A DNA stretch of 64,000 nt. Source: Streptomyces sp. NBC_00236 (GTDB taxonomy: Bacteria > Actinomycetota > Actinomycetes > Streptomycetales > Streptomycetaceae). Numbering within the stretch: position 1 is the first letter of the stretch; each line of letters begins with the position of its first letter. Shown here piece after piece: positions 27,152 to 35,593 of the stretch. The notes under the pieces are model-generated. The model had not been told where the DNA came from and ran no database searches. It saw nothing but the letters and a program-made list of their open reading frames with translations. Both the position numbers and the translations under genes were made by a program. The stretch is taken from positions 6,386,001 to 6,450,000 of the forward strand of contig NZ_CP108100.1 of the NCBI RefSeq assembly GCF_036195045.1, written 5' to 3'.

Positions 27152-27684
27152 TGCCAGTCCTCCGGGCGTTCGGTCTGCTCAAGGCGGAGCACCGCGCCGG
27201 TGCGGCTGTAGCGCCGGATCTGCGGCAGTGGCGGGTAGTACGCGTGGACGGAAACGGCGTGCTCCGTGGCGGACTCGTTCAGCACCTCGTGGACGTGGTG
27301 CCGGCCGAAGGCCTTGCCCTGACCCGCCGTCAACTCCCTTGACCGGTCGATGTCCTCGGTCAGTTCCAGGGTCTTCCAGCCGTCGGTGGGCAGCCGTGCC
27401 GCGAGTGAGTGCTCCTTCAGCGTGCCGGCCGCGGTGAGGAAGGCGCCGATCGAGTCGGCGTGGTCGTGCCAGCCGGTGCCGGTGCCGGGTGGCCAGCCGA
27501 TCAGCCAGGCCTCGCTGCCCCCGGGCCCGTCGAGCCGGATCCAGGTGCGGCCCTCGGGGTCGAGGGGGAGCGAGGCGATGAGTGCGGTGTCGGCGGCGGT
27601 ACGTCGGACGAAGTCGAGCAGTTCCGCGGCGGTCGGGCCGGAGGCCGTACGTACGGGCACGACAGGGGAGGGAGAGGCAGACAC
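27148..27684 (-). CDS. Cysteine dioxygenase-type cupin protein
   Basis: A 178-residue cupin of the cysteine dioxygenase family, which oxidises L-cysteine to cysteine sulfinate with a non-haem iron. Metal-binding histidines are visible in GTGWHDHADSIGAF (HxH) and AFGRHHVHEVLNES. The C-terminal YYPPLPQIRRY is typical of bacterial members. Its stop overlaps the rhodanese start (ATGA). Upstream lie a 12-base-armed hairpin and a 28-codon leader ORF rich in cysteine near its end, so expression may respond to cysteine supply. Confidence 0.85.
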   Translation of the reverse strand: MSASPSPVVPVRTASGPTAAELLDFVRRTAADTALIASLPLDPEGRTWIRLDGPGGSEAWLIGWPPGTGTGWHDHADSIGAFLTAAGTLKEHSLAARLPTDGWKTLELTEDIDRSRELTAGQGKAFGRHHVHEVLNESATEHAVSVHAYYPPLPQIRRYSRTGAVLRLEQTERPEDWQ

Positions 27685-27711
27685 GGGGACCGTCCTGAGA
27701 GTTCGCGTGGA

Positions 27712-27746
27712 TGCTCCTGCCGCACGTCACCGCGCGCGGCGGAGCA
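27712..27746 (-). promoter_or_regulatory. Hairpin between leader ORF and cysteine dioxygenase gene
   Basis: On the transcript, TGCTCCGCCGC (27746-27736) pairs with GCGGCAGGAGCA (27723-27712), leaving one bulged A and a 12-base loop. It lies 13 bases beyond the leader stop codon and 28 bases before the dioxygenase start. This is where ribosome stalling in the leader could change folding or access to the start. Confidence 0.55.
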
Positions 27747-27758
27747 GGAGGAGGCGAT

Positions 27759-27845
27759 TCAGCAGGACGGGCGACACACGCAGCCCGCATAGCGGAGCAG
27801 GTCCATATGGACCCTCCGCCACAGGCGCACATCGGTGTCGGTCAT
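27759..27845 (-). CDS. Cysteine-rich leader peptide (putative attenuator uORF)
   Basis: A 28-codon ORF starting MTDTDVRLWRRV and ending YAGCVCRPSC, with three cysteines in the last seven residues. Its ATG lies only seven bases after a TCTACT -10 hexamer, so the mRNA probably starts at or next to the ATG (leaderless). A second in-frame ATG (27806) gives a 15-residue form preceded by GGAGGG. Short uORFs of this kind occur before sulfur-metabolism operons in actinobacteria, and in mycobacteria leaderless polycysteine uORFs act as cysteine-responsive attenuators. The assignment here is by similarity of layout and is not proven. Confidence 0.7.
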   Translation of the reverse strand: MTDTDVRLWRRVHMDLLRYAGCVCRPSC

Positions 27846-27852
27846 GTTCCGG

Positions 27853-27881
27853 AGTAGACCATGTGCGCCTGCGTCGGTCAA
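27853..27881 (-). promoter_or_regulatory. Promoter of leader peptide-cysteine dioxygenase-rhodanese operon
   Basis: TTGACC (27881-27876) and TCTACT (27858-27853) are separated by exactly 17 bases on the minus strand. The -35 overlaps the stop codon of the upstream monooxygenase gene. The expected start point falls on the leader ATG at 27845. Confidence 0.65.
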
Positions 27882-29491
27882 TTGACGTCTGCGGTCCGGT
27901 CGGAGCGTACGGAGGTGAGGGCCGCGCCGCCGCGCGCCGCGTCCGCCGCCGCGAGGAGCTCCGCCGGCCGGACGCCGCCGAACGACTCCACGAGATGGCC
28001 GTCCGGCCTGATCAGCAGCACGGTGTGCGCCGACGCACCCGGGTAGCTCTCGGCGACCAGCAACTCGGCCTTCACCGGGAGGCCGTCGACCGTCTCGACG
28101 AGCCGGGGCATGACTCCGGCCCGCATCCAGTGCCGCCGGTCCCAGACGCCCGTGCCCGGTGCGACGAGCAGCACCAGCAGATGCCCCTGCCCCAGCCGCT
28201 CCCGGAGCCGTACGGGCGTTCCGTCAGGCGCGGTGACCCGCACATCGGCGACCGGCGCACCGGGGGGCGTACCCACCGATGTGTGCGCCTCCGCGCGTGG
28301 GGGCGCAAGGGGGGAGTGGGAGTAGGACGGGGGCGCACCGAGTGGCCCGCACCCCAGATGGCCGTCGGTGAGCAGCGAGTCGTGCCCCCGTGCGCTCCCC
28401 GGGACCAGGGTCCGCAGACCTCCGCCGCCCCGCAGTATCGGCAGCGACTGGTCGGCGGCGCGCAGCCGCGAGGCGACCGCGGCCCGTCGCTCGGCCTGGT
28501 AGCTGTCGAGGAGCACCTCGGACGCGCCGTGATGCCAGGCCAGCGCCAGCTTCCACGCCAGGTTCTCGGCGTCCCGCAGCCCTTCGTCGAGCCCCTGGGT
28601 GCCCAGGGCGCCCAGCAGATGCGCGGCGTCCCCGGCCAGGAACGCCCGCTTCACCCGCCACCGCCGGGCGAGCCGGTGATGGAGCGTGTACACGCCGGTG
28701 TCCAGCAGTTCGTACGGGGGTGTCTCGCCGCACCAGCCCTCCAGGGTGTCCCGGACCCGGGTGACCAGGGCATCCGGCGTGACGAGCTCACCGCGCGGCG
28801 GCAGCAGCCAGTCCAGCCGCCAGACCCCGTCCGGCAGCGGCCGCGCCGTGACCTCGGCGCCGCCGGTGCGCCAGGGCGGCAACCGGTGCAGTACGGCTTC
28901 GCCGGGCCAGGGCAGCTCGGTGCGCAGCGCGGCGACGGCATGCCGCTCCACCGCCGTACGCCCGGGAAACCGGATGTCGAGGAGCTTGCGGACGGTGGAC
29001 CGGGCCCCGTCGCAGCCGACCAGATAACTCCCTCGCCACCAGGTCGAACCGGGCTCCCGGGTGTGCACCGTGACACCGTCGGCGTCCTGCTCCAGCGTGT
29101 CGATCCGGCTGAGCCGCGCCGTCTGCACGAGTTCCTGCGCGGCCACCGCGTCCCGCAGCCCCCGCACCAGCGCGTGCTGCGGGACATGGACGGGAGCGGC
29201 AGGCAGGTCGCCGGCGGGGGAGCCCTCGCCGAGCGACAGCTTCCGTACGACCTGCCGGCGCCGCACGGACCGCCAGCCGGTCCAGCGAAGGCCCTCGTCC
29301 TGGAGCGTCTTGCATCCCAGCCGTTCCACCAGGCCGGCGGTGTCCTCACGGAGCACGACCGTGCGGGCCGGACGTGTCTCGTCCTTGCCCGGGTCCTCGT
29401 CGAGGAGCACGGAGGGCACACCCTGCGCCGCGAGGGCGAGCGACAGCACCAGGCCCACGGGCCCGGCGCCGACGACGATCACCGGGTCCAC
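27878..29491 (-). CDS. FAD-dependent aromatic-ring monooxygenase-like protein
   Basis: A 537-residue flavoprotein of the PHBH/UbiH-like monooxygenase class. The FAD Rossmann motif VIVVGAGPVGLVLSLALAAQ is at the N-terminus. GCDGARSTVRKLL (DG motif) and the second FAD motif RAFLAGDAAHLLGALGTQGL (GDAAH) are present. A C-terminal thioredoxin-like region with the HLLVLLVAPGTGVWD segment is typical of aromatic hydroxylases. The substrate is unknown. The GTG at 29491 is chosen because it places the Rossmann fold at residue 3; the frame is open upstream to 29716. The next operon starts within its stop region. Confidence 0.82.
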   Translation of the reverse strand: MDPVIVVGAGPVGLVLSLALAAQGVPSVLLDEDPGKDETRPARTVVLREDTAGLVERLGCKTLQDEGLRWTGWRSVRRRQVVRKLSLGEGSPAGDLPAAPVHVPQHALVRGLRDAVAAQELVQTARLSRIDTLEQDADGVTVHTREPGSTWWRGSYLVGCDGARSTVRKLLDIRFPGRTAVERHAVAALRTELPWPGEAVLHRLPPWRTGGAEVTARPLPDGVWRLDWLLPPRGELVTPDALVTRVRDTLEGWCGETPPYELLDTGVYTLHHRLARRWRVKRAFLAGDAAHLLGALGTQGLDEGLRDAENLAWKLALAWHHGASEVLLDSYQAERRAAVASRLRAADQSLPILRGGGGLRTLVPGSARGHDSLLTDGHLGCGPLGAPPSYSHSPLAPPRAEAHTSVGTPPGAPVADVRVTAPDGTPVRLRERLGQGHLLVLLVAPGTGVWDRRHWMRAGVMPRLVETVDGLPVKAELLVAESYPGASAHTVLLIRPDGHLVESFGGVRPAELLAAADAARGGAALTSVRSDRTADVN

Positions 29492-29676
29492 GGCGCGGCC
29501 CCCGGAACACCTGTGGTCGGACGCGAGGAGGCGCACGAGCGGAGGGAGGAAGCCTGGACGGCTCCTGAGGCGGAGGGCGGCGTCGAAGGAGATGCGGCGG
29601 CGGAGGCTCGGGGCGCGATCACAGAACGTATGCAACCTACTGGGGGTGCGTGCGTCAAGTGACACCGGAACGCGGC

Positions 29677-29708
29677 GAGGGGCGGTGGCAGATGCGCCAC
29701 CGCCCCTC
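29677..29708 (-). terminator. Terminator of gluABCD operon
   Basis: A perfect 13-bp stem GAGGGGCGGTGGC / GCCACCGCCCCTC (29677-29689, 29696-29708), 22 bases beyond the gluD stop on the minus strand. Confidence 0.75.
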
Positions 29709-29730
29709 ACGGGCATTCACCGACGTACCG

Positions 29731-30642
29731 TCAGACGGCGCGATTCCCATCGATTTTGAGCGACGGCGCATCGATCGTCTCCAGGTCGCCCCCGGGGCCG
29801 GTACCCACGATGGCGCCCGTGCTCTTCTTCCCGCGCCGGAGGCGCTGCTCCAGCCAGCTCGCGAACGAGGTGAGGGCGAAGTTCACCGCGAGGTAGATCA
29901 CGGCGATGATCGTGAAGCACGCGATGGTGTTCGCGCCGTAGTTCGCGGCCATCGGCCGGACCGAGGCCAGCAGCTCCGGGAAGCTGAGCACCGCGCCACC
30001 GAGGGCGGTGTCCTTCACGATCACCACGATCTGGCTGACGATCGCGGGCAGCATGGCGGTGACCGCCTGCGGCAGCAGCACGAAGACCATGGTCTGGCCC
30101 TTGCGCATACCGATCGCCTTGGCCGCGTCCGTCTGTCCCGACGGGAGCGTCAGGATGCCGGCCCGCACGATCTCGGCGAGCACCGAGGCGTTGTAGAGCA
30201 CCAGCCCCGTGATCACGGCGTAGAGCAGGCGGGTGTCCGGAGCGAGGTCGGTGTACTCGAAGTACGCCTGGTTCGCGATGAGCATCAGGATCAGGACCGG
30301 AATGGCCCGGAAGAACTCCACGACCACACCGGATGGTCCACGCATCCACCGGTGGTCCGAGAGCCGGCCGATTCCGAAGAGGGCACCCAGCGGAAGTGCG
30401 ATGATCAGCGCGAAGAATGCCGCCTTGAGCGTGTTCTGGAGCCCGGGCCAGATGTACGTCTCCCACGGCTGGGAGCTGGTGAAGAACGGCTTCCACTTGA
30501 TCCAGTCGAGCTGGTGCTTGGAGGCGAGACCGTCGTACACCCACCAGACCACGGCCGCCGCGCCCAGCACGAACAGCACGGTGTAGAGGATGTTCCGACG
30601 CTTGGCGCGGGGCCCCTGGGCGTCGTAGAGGACCGAGGTCAT
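29731..30642 (-). CDS. gluD: Glutamate ABC transporter permease GluD
   Basis: A 303-residue inner-membrane subunit of the GluABCD importer. The HisM/PAAT permease domain includes the EAA-type loop (SVLAEIVRAGILTLPSGQTD, AAKAIGMRKGQTMVFVLLPQ), helices around 25-45 and 80-270, and a charged C-terminal tail (RLRRGKKSTGAIVGTGPGG). The start overlaps the gluC stop (ATGA), which fixes the ATG at 30642 even though the frame continues far upstream. Confidence 0.92.
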   Translation of the reverse strand: MTSVLYDAQGPRAKRRNILYTVLFVLGAAAVVWWVYDGLASKHQLDWIKWKPFFTSSQPWETYIWPGLQNTLKAAFFALIIALPLGALFGIGRLSDHRWMRGPSGVVVEFFRAIPVLILMLIANQAYFEYTDLAPDTRLLYAVITGLVLYNASVLAEIVRAGILTLPSGQTDAAKAIGMRKGQTMVFVLLPQAVTAMLPAIVSQIVVIVKDTALGGAVLSFPELLASVRPMAANYGANTIACFTIIAVIYLAVNFALTSFASWLEQRLRRGKKSTGAIVGTGPGGDLETIDAPSLKIDGNRAV

Positions 30643-31322
30643 CGCTTCACCGCCACCTTCTTGCTCACCCAGCCGAGGATGAGGCCGGTCGGGAGGGTCA
30701 GAACGATGAAGCCGAACGCGAAGACGGCCGAGATCAGAAGCAGCTGCGCCTCGTTCTCGATCATCTTCTTCATCAGGTAGGAGGCCTCCGCCACCCCGAT
30801 CGCGGAAGCGACCGTGGTGTTCTTCGTCAGCGCGATCAGCACGTTGGAGAGCGGATTGACGACCGAGCGGAAGGCCTGCGGGAGAATGATCAGCCGCAGT
30901 ACCTGGGTGAAGCTCAGACCGAGGGCGCGTGCGGCCTCGGCCTGGCCGACAGGCACCGTGTTGATGCCGGACCGCAGGGCCTCGCACACGAACGCGGCGG
31001 TGTAGGCGCTCAGGGCGAGCACCGCGAGCCGGAAGTTGATCCCCGTGAAACCGTCGGCGCCGAGCTTGACGCCGAGCGTGGAGAACAGACCCAGCGACGC
31101 GAAGAGAATGATCACGGTCAACGGAATGTTCCGGACCACGTTCACGTAGCCGGTCGAGAAACCGCGCATCAGGGGGACCGGGCTGACCTTCATGCCGGCC
31201 AGCAGCGTTCCCCATATGAGGGAGCCGAGGGCGGAGTAGACGGTGAGTTGCACCGTCACCCAGAAGGCCCCCAGCAGGTCGTAACCATCAAGAAAGTCGA
31301 ACACGATCTCCCGCGCTTCCAC
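30639..31322 (-). CDS. gluC: Glutamate ABC transporter permease GluC
   Basis: A 227-residue partner permease with about five helices and the conserved EALRSGINTVPVGQAEAARA and LGLSFTQVLRLIILPQAFRS loop that contacts the ATPase. A GTG start gives MEAREIVFDFLDGYD. A hairpin separates it from gluB upstream. It is coupled to gluD. Confidence 0.92.
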   Translation of the reverse strand: MEAREIVFDFLDGYDLLGAFWVTVQLTVYSALGSLIWGTLLAGMKVSPVPLMRGFSTGYVNVVRNIPLTVIILFASLGLFSTLGVKLGADGFTGINFRLAVLALSAYTAAFVCEALRSGINTVPVGQAEAARALGLSFTQVLRLIILPQAFRSVVNPLSNVLIALTKNTTVASAIGVAEASYLMKKMIENEAQLLLISAVFAFGFIVLTLPTGLILGWVSKKVAVKR

Positions 31323-31336
31323 GTGTAGAAGGGCAC

Positions 31337-31364
31337 GGCGCGCCGCCCTCAGTGGCGGCGCGCC
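31337..31364 (-). terminator. Intra-operon hairpin between gluB and gluC
   Basis: A perfect 11-bp stem GGCGCGCCGCC / GGCGGCGCGCC (31337-31347, 31354-31364) in the 56-base gap between gluB and gluC. It probably stabilises the gluB end of the message or partly terminates, giving more binding protein than permease. Confidence 0.55.
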
Positions 31365-31378
31365 CGGTCAGCCCTGCT

Positions 31379-32221
31379 TCACTTGACGACGTTGCCGATC
31401 TTCGGAGCGTCCTCGTTCTTGTAGCCCGCCGGGCCGAAGTTGGCGTCCACGGCCTTCTTCCACGAACCGTCCGAGACCATCTTGGTCAACGCGTCGTTGA
31501 TCTTCTTCTTGAGGTCGGCGTCGCCCTTCTTCAGGCCGATGCCGTAGTTCTCGTTGGTCATCTTGAAGCCGGCCAGCTTGAACTTGCCCTTGTTGGCGTC
31601 CTGCGAGGCATAGCCGGCCAGGATGCTGTCATCGGTGGTCAGCGCGTCGACAGCCTTGTTCTCCAGGCCGGTCAGGCACTCCGAGTAGCCGCCGTACTCC
31701 TGGAGGTCCGCCTTCGGGGCCAGCTTGTCGTGGACGTTCTGCGCCGAGGTCGAGCCCGTGACCGAGCAGAGCTTCTTGTTGTTCAGGTCCTCCGGCGCCT
31801 TGATGGAGGTGTCATCCGCGCGGACCAGGATGTCCTGGTGGGCGAGGAGGTACGGACCCGCGAAGTCGACCTTCTTCAGCCGCTCGTCGTTGATCGAGTA
31901 GGAGGCGGCGATGAACTTCACGTCACCGCGCTCGATCGACGTCTCGCGGTCGGCGCTCTTGGTCTCCTTGAACTCGATGTCCTTGGCGTCGTAGCCCAGT
32001 TCCTTGGCTACGTACGTGGCGACATCGACGTCGAAGCCGGTGTACTTGCCGTCCGGGGTCTTCAGCCCGATACCCGGTTGGTCGATCTTGATACCGATCG
32101 TGATCTTCTTGCCGCCGCCCGAACCGGACGCGTCGTCCTTGTCGTCGGAACCACAAGCGGTGGCGGTCAGGGCGAGGGCGAGCACGGCGGCCGAGGCGGC
32201 GGTGACCTTACGAAGCTGCAT
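31379..32221 (-). CDS. gluB: Glutamate-binding lipoprotein GluB
   Basis: A 280-residue solute-binding protein. The signal peptide ends in the lipobox LTATAC (Cys 23), so it is lipid-anchored outside the membrane. The SBP type-3 domain shows PDGKYTGFDVDVATYVAKEL, VKFIAASYSINDERLKKVDF and CSVTGSTSAQNVHDKL. It delivers glutamate to GluCD. Confidence 0.93.
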   Translation of the reverse strand: MQLRKVTAASAAVLALALTATACGSDDKDDASGSGGGKKITIGIKIDQPGIGLKTPDGKYTGFDVDVATYVAKELGYDAKDIEFKETKSADRETSIERGDVKFIAASYSINDERLKKVDFAGPYLLAHQDILVRADDTSIKAPEDLNNKKLCSVTGSTSAQNVHDKLAPKADLQEYGGYSECLTGLENKAVDALTTDDSILAGYASQDANKGKFKLAGFKMTNENYGIGLKKGDADLKKKINDALTKMVSDGSWKKAVDANFGPAGYKNEDAPKIGNVVK

Positions 32222-32290
32222 GGTGAAATTCCCTAGAGTTGACGCGATGTGAGTGATCGGCCGGTCCGGAGACCGGCGCCGAAGGCTCCA

Positions 32291-33079
32291 TCAGTGGTGA
32301 AGGATCTTCGACAGGAAGTCCTTGGCCCGGTCACTGCGCGGGTTGCTGAAGAACTGGTCGGGCGTGGCCTCTTCGACGATCTTTCCGTCCGCCATGAAGA
32401 CGACCCGGTTCGCCGCGGAGCGGGCGAAGCCCATCTCGTGGGTGACGACGACCATGGTCATGCCGTCGCGGGCGAGCTGCTGCATGACCTCCAGCACCTC
32501 GTTGATCATCTCCGGGTCGAGCGCGGAGGTCGGCTCGTCGAAGAGCATGACCTTCGGGTCCATCGCCAACGCCCGCGCGATCGCCACACGTTGCTGCTGG
32601 CCACCGGAGAGCTGGGAGGGGTACTTGTCGGCCTGGGTTCCGACGCCCACCCGGTCGAGCAGGGAACGCGCCTTGTCCTCGGCAGCCTTCTTGTCCGTCT
32701 TGCGGACCTTGAGCTGGCCGAGCGTCACGTTCTCGAGCACTGTCTTGTGCGCGAAGAGATTGAACGACTGGAAGACCATGCCGACATCGGCACGCAGCCT
32801 CGCCAGCTCCTTGCCCTCCGCGGGCAACGGCTTTCCGTCGATCGAGATCGCGCCCGAGTCGATCGTCTCCAAGCGGTTGATCGTGCGGCACAGCGTGGAC
32901 TTCCCGGACCCGGAGGGCCCGATGACGACCACGACCTCGCCACGGGCGATCGTCAGGTCGATGTCCTGGAGCACATGCAGCGCGCCGAAGTGCTTGTTGA
33001 CGTTGCTCAGCACGACCAGGTCGCCGCCGGGCGCGGGTGCAGCGTCCTCGGCGCCCTTGGTCACTGAAACTCCGCTCAT
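32291..33079 (-). CDS. gluA: Glutamate ABC transporter ATP-binding protein GluA
   Basis: A 262-residue ABC ATPase of the polar amino-acid class. Walker [11 protein letters not shown]-loop VFQSFNLF, signature [16 protein letters not shown], Walker [16 protein letters not shown] and the switch histidine in [11 protein letters not shown] are all present. It is the first gene of the gluABCD operon. A possible promoter lies 35-64 bases upstream. Confidence 0.95.
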   Translation of the reverse strand: MSGVSVTKGAEDAAPAPGGDLVVLSNVNKHFGALHVLQDIDLTIARGEVVVVIGPSGSGKSTLCRTINRLETIDSGAISIDGKPLPAEGKELARLRADVGMVFQSFNLFAHKTVLENVTLGQLKVRKTDKKAAEDKARSLLDRVGVGTQADKYPSQLSGGQQQRVAIARALAMDPKVMLFDEPTSALDPEMINEVLEVMQQLARDGMTMVVVTHEMGFARSAANRVVFMADGKIVEEATPDQFFSNPRSDRAKDFLSKILHH

Positions 33080-33113
33080 CGGCTTCTTGCTCCGTCCTCC
33101 TCGGTTGGGAAGG

Positions 33114-33143
33114 ACCTTAGTGACGCAGTGCGACCAGCGTCAT
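33114..33143 (-). promoter_or_regulatory. Possible gluABCD promoter
   Basis: On the minus strand ATGACG (33143-33138) and TAAGGT (33119-33114) are 18 bases apart, about 35 bases before the gluA start. The match to a vegetative promoter is moderate. Confidence 0.4.
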
Positions 33144-33396
33144 TACATCTGAGCGGAAATTGAGCATAACGATCCGGCTGCAACCGGACACTCCGTGTGA
33201 ACGGGGCGCCTTTCAGTGCCCCGGGGCGTACCGGGTGCATAACGGAAACCTGGATGCAACAGGCGGGCACTTGACTGGCCCCCCGTCATCGGGGTGGATG
33301 CTCTGGTACACCCTGACGTGAAACGCCCCGGTACGGGGAAGTAACGGGAGGGGTACGCGACCGTACCGACACCGAGTGGGAAGGAAAAGGGGGGCC

Positions 33397-34089
33397 ATGA
33401 GACTGCTGCTCGTCGAGGACGACAACCACGTCGCCGCCGCCCTGTCCGCGATCCTCACCCGGCACGGTTTTCAGGTCGTGCACGCCCGCAGCGGCGAGGA
33501 GGCCCTCCAGGCGCTCCTGCCCACCGAGACGGAACCCTTCGGTGTCGTACTCCTCGACCTCGGCCTGCCCGACCAGGACGGCTACGAGGTCTGCGGGAAG
33601 ATCCGCAAGCGCAGTTCCGTCCCCGTGATCATGGTGACCGCGCGGGCCGACGTCCGCTCACGGATCCACGGCCTCAACCTCGGCGCCGACGACTACGTGA
33701 CCAAGCCGTACGACACCGGCGAACTCCTCGCCCGTATCCACGCCGTCAGCAGGCGCAAGACGGGCCCCGAGGACACCGCGCCCACGCCCGTGGCCGCGCT
33801 GCGCCTGGGACATGTGCACATCGAGCTGCCGACCCGCCGGGTCAGCGTCGACGGGAGCGAGGTCCAGCTCACCCGCAAGGAGTTCGACCTCCTTGCGCTG
33901 CTCGCCCAGCGGCCCGGCGTGGTGTTCCGCCGTGAACAGATCATCAGCGAGGTGTGGCGTACGAGCTGGGAGGGCACGGGCCGCACCCTGGAGGTGCACG
34001 TCGCCTCCCTGCGCTCCAAGCTGCGGCTGCCCGCCCTGATCGAGACCGTGCGCGGGGTCGGCTACCGCCTCGTCGCGCCGGCCGCGTAG
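33397..34089 (+). CDS. OmpR-family response regulator
   Basis: A 230-residue two-component regulator. The receiver domain has acidic residues EDD at 7-9, phospho-acceptor Asp 54 in VVLLDLGLPDQDGYEV and Lys in DYVTKPYDTGEL. A C-terminal winged helix (about 135-228) has VQLTRKEFDLLALLAQRPGV and GRTLEVHVASLRSKLRLP. The ATG at 33397 follows the purine-rich AAGGAAAAGGGGGG; an in-frame ATG 21 bases upstream (33376) is less likely. The histidine kinase gene starts 16 bases after the stop. The 317 bases upstream hold the divergent promoters with gluA, including TTGACT at 33271. Confidence 0.93.
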   Translation: MRLLLVEDDNHVAAALSAILTRHGFQVVHARSGEEALQALLPTETEPFGVVLLDLGLPDQDGYEVCGKIRKRSSVPVIMVTARADVRSRIHGLNLGADDYVTKPYDTGELLARIHAVSRRKTGPEDTAPTPVAALRLGHVHIELPTRRVSVDGSEVQLTRKEFDLLALLAQRPGVVFRREQIISEVWRTSWEGTGRTLEVHVASLRSKLRLPALIETVRGVGYRLVAPAA

Positions 34090-34105
34090 AGGGCGCACGT
34101 TCCCG

Positions 34106-35500
34106 TTGCGTACCCGGCTGCTTCCGCTGCTCATCGTCCTCATGGCGGGCGTCCTGCTCGCCCTCGGCTTCCCGCTGGCCGTCAGTGTGGCGGCGGCCAG
34201 GCAACAGGGCGTCGTGATCGACCGCATCGACGACACGGCACGCTTCGCCGCACTCGCCCAGTTCATCACCGAACGCACCAGCGGCTACGACGAACGGCGC
34301 CGCACGCTCCAGGGCGAGCTGGAGACGTACGACTCCGTCTACGGCATCAGGGCCGGTGTCTTCTACCGCGACGACACCGCCATGGCCAAGGCGCCCGCGT
34401 CCTGGCGGCTGCCCGACGAGGGCGAGGGCCGTGAGGCGTTCAAGGAGGCGCTGCTCGGCCGTCGCAGCCACGACCCGCCCCAGGTCTGGCCCTGGCAGGA
34501 CGGCCGGGTGGTCGTCGCCTCACCCGTCGTGCGGGACGGCGACGTGATCGCCGTCGTCGTGATCGACTCGCCCACCGACCAGATGCGCGCCGCCACACTC
34601 CGCGGCTGGCTGGTGATCGCCGCGGGGGAGGTCATCGCGATGCTGGTGGCCGTGGGCGCCGCGAACCGGCTCACCGGCTGGGTGCTGCTCCCCGTGCGGA
34701 CACTCGACGCCGCCGCCCACGACATCGCCGTCGGGCGCATGCGGTCCCGGGTGGCGGCCTCCGGCGGGCCCCCGGAACTCAGGCGTCTGGCCCGTTCGTT
34801 CAACGAGATGGCCGACAACGTCGAGGACGTGCTGGAGCAGCAGCGCGCCTTCGTGGCCGACGCCTCGCACCAGTTGCGCAATCCCCTGGCCGCCCTGCTG
34901 CTGCGGATCGAACTGCTCGCTCTCGAACTCCCCGAGGGCAACGAGGAGATCGCCTCCGTGCGTACGGAGGGCAAGCGCCTCGGCCAGGTGCTCGACGATC
35001 TGCTCGACCTGGCGCTGGCCGAGCACACCGGCGCCGATCTGCAGCTCACGGACATCGGCGCCCTCAGTGCCGAACGGGTCGCTTCCTGGAGGCCGGTGGC
35101 CGAGGAGAGGGGCGTACGGCTGCGGGCGGACGGCATGGGAGCCGTCACCGCCTGGGCGGACCCCATCGCCCTGTCCAGCGCACTCGACGCGATCATCGAC
35201 AACGCCCTCAAGTTCACCCCGCGGGACGAGGAGGTCCGGGTCACGGTCGCCTCCGACAGCGCGTGCGTCACCGTCGTCGTCGCGGACGGCGGACCGGGAC
35301 TCACCGAGCAGGAGATGGAGCGCGTGGGCGACCGGTTCTGGCGCAGTTCCCAGCATCAGAACGTACGAGGATCGGGGCTCGGCCTCTCCATCTCCAAGGC
35401 CCTCCTCGCCGCGAGCGACGGCTCACTGTCCTGCACGCGGAACGAACCTCACGGGCTCCGTGTGACGGTCTCGGTCCCGCGCACCGGGCCGCAGGGCTGA
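34106..35500 (+). CDS. Sensor histidine kinase
   Basis: A 464-residue membrane kinase paired with the regulator just upstream. A first helix (LLPLLIVLMAGVLLALGFPL, residues 5-24), an extracytoplasmic sensor domain (about 30-165) and a second helix near 172-190 precede a HAMP domain. The H-box ADASHQLRNPLAALLLRIE (about 250-268) and ATP-binding boxes N (AIIDNALKFTPRD), G1 (ADGGPGLTEQEM), F (DRFWR) and G2 (GSGLGLSIS) complete it. The start is TTG. The signal sensed is unknown. Confidence 0.9.
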   Translation: MRTRLLPLLIVLMAGVLLALGFPLAVSVAAARQQGVVIDRIDDTARFAALAQFITERTSGYDERRRTLQGELETYDSVYGIRAGVFYRDDTAMAKAPASWRLPDEGEGREAFKEALLGRRSHDPPQVWPWQDGRVVVASPVVRDGDVIAVVVIDSPTDQMRAATLRGWLVIAAGEVIAMLVAVGAANRLTGWVLLPVRTLDAAAHDIAVGRMRSRVAASGGPPELRRLARSFNEMADNVEDVLEQQRAFVADASHQLRNPLAALLLRIELLALELPEGNEEIASVRTEGKRLGQVLDDLLDLALAEHTGADLQLTDIGALSAERVASWRPVAEERGVRLRADGMGAVTAWADPIALSSALDAIIDNALKFTPRDEEVRVTVASDSACVTVVVADGGPGLTEQEMERVGDRFWRSSQHQNVRGSGLGLSISKALLAASDGSLSCTRNEPHGLRVTVSVPRTGPQG

Positions 35501-35581
35501 GCAGCCCTCACCGGAGGGCGGTAGGGCCGAGAAGCCCTCACCGGAAGGGCAGCAGGGCCGAGAAGTCCTCACCCGGAGCCA
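35491..35581. repeat. Three tandem ~30-bp repeats with hairpins, between convergent genes
   Basis: Units start at 35491, 35521 and 35552, consensus AGGGCCGAGAAGCCCTCACC. The first two contain a small hairpin AGGGC...GCCCT. They span the kinase stop and the end of the convergent TAXI gene and may serve as a weak bidirectional terminator. Confidence 0.7.
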
Positions 35582-35593
35582 GTCCGGAGTCGG

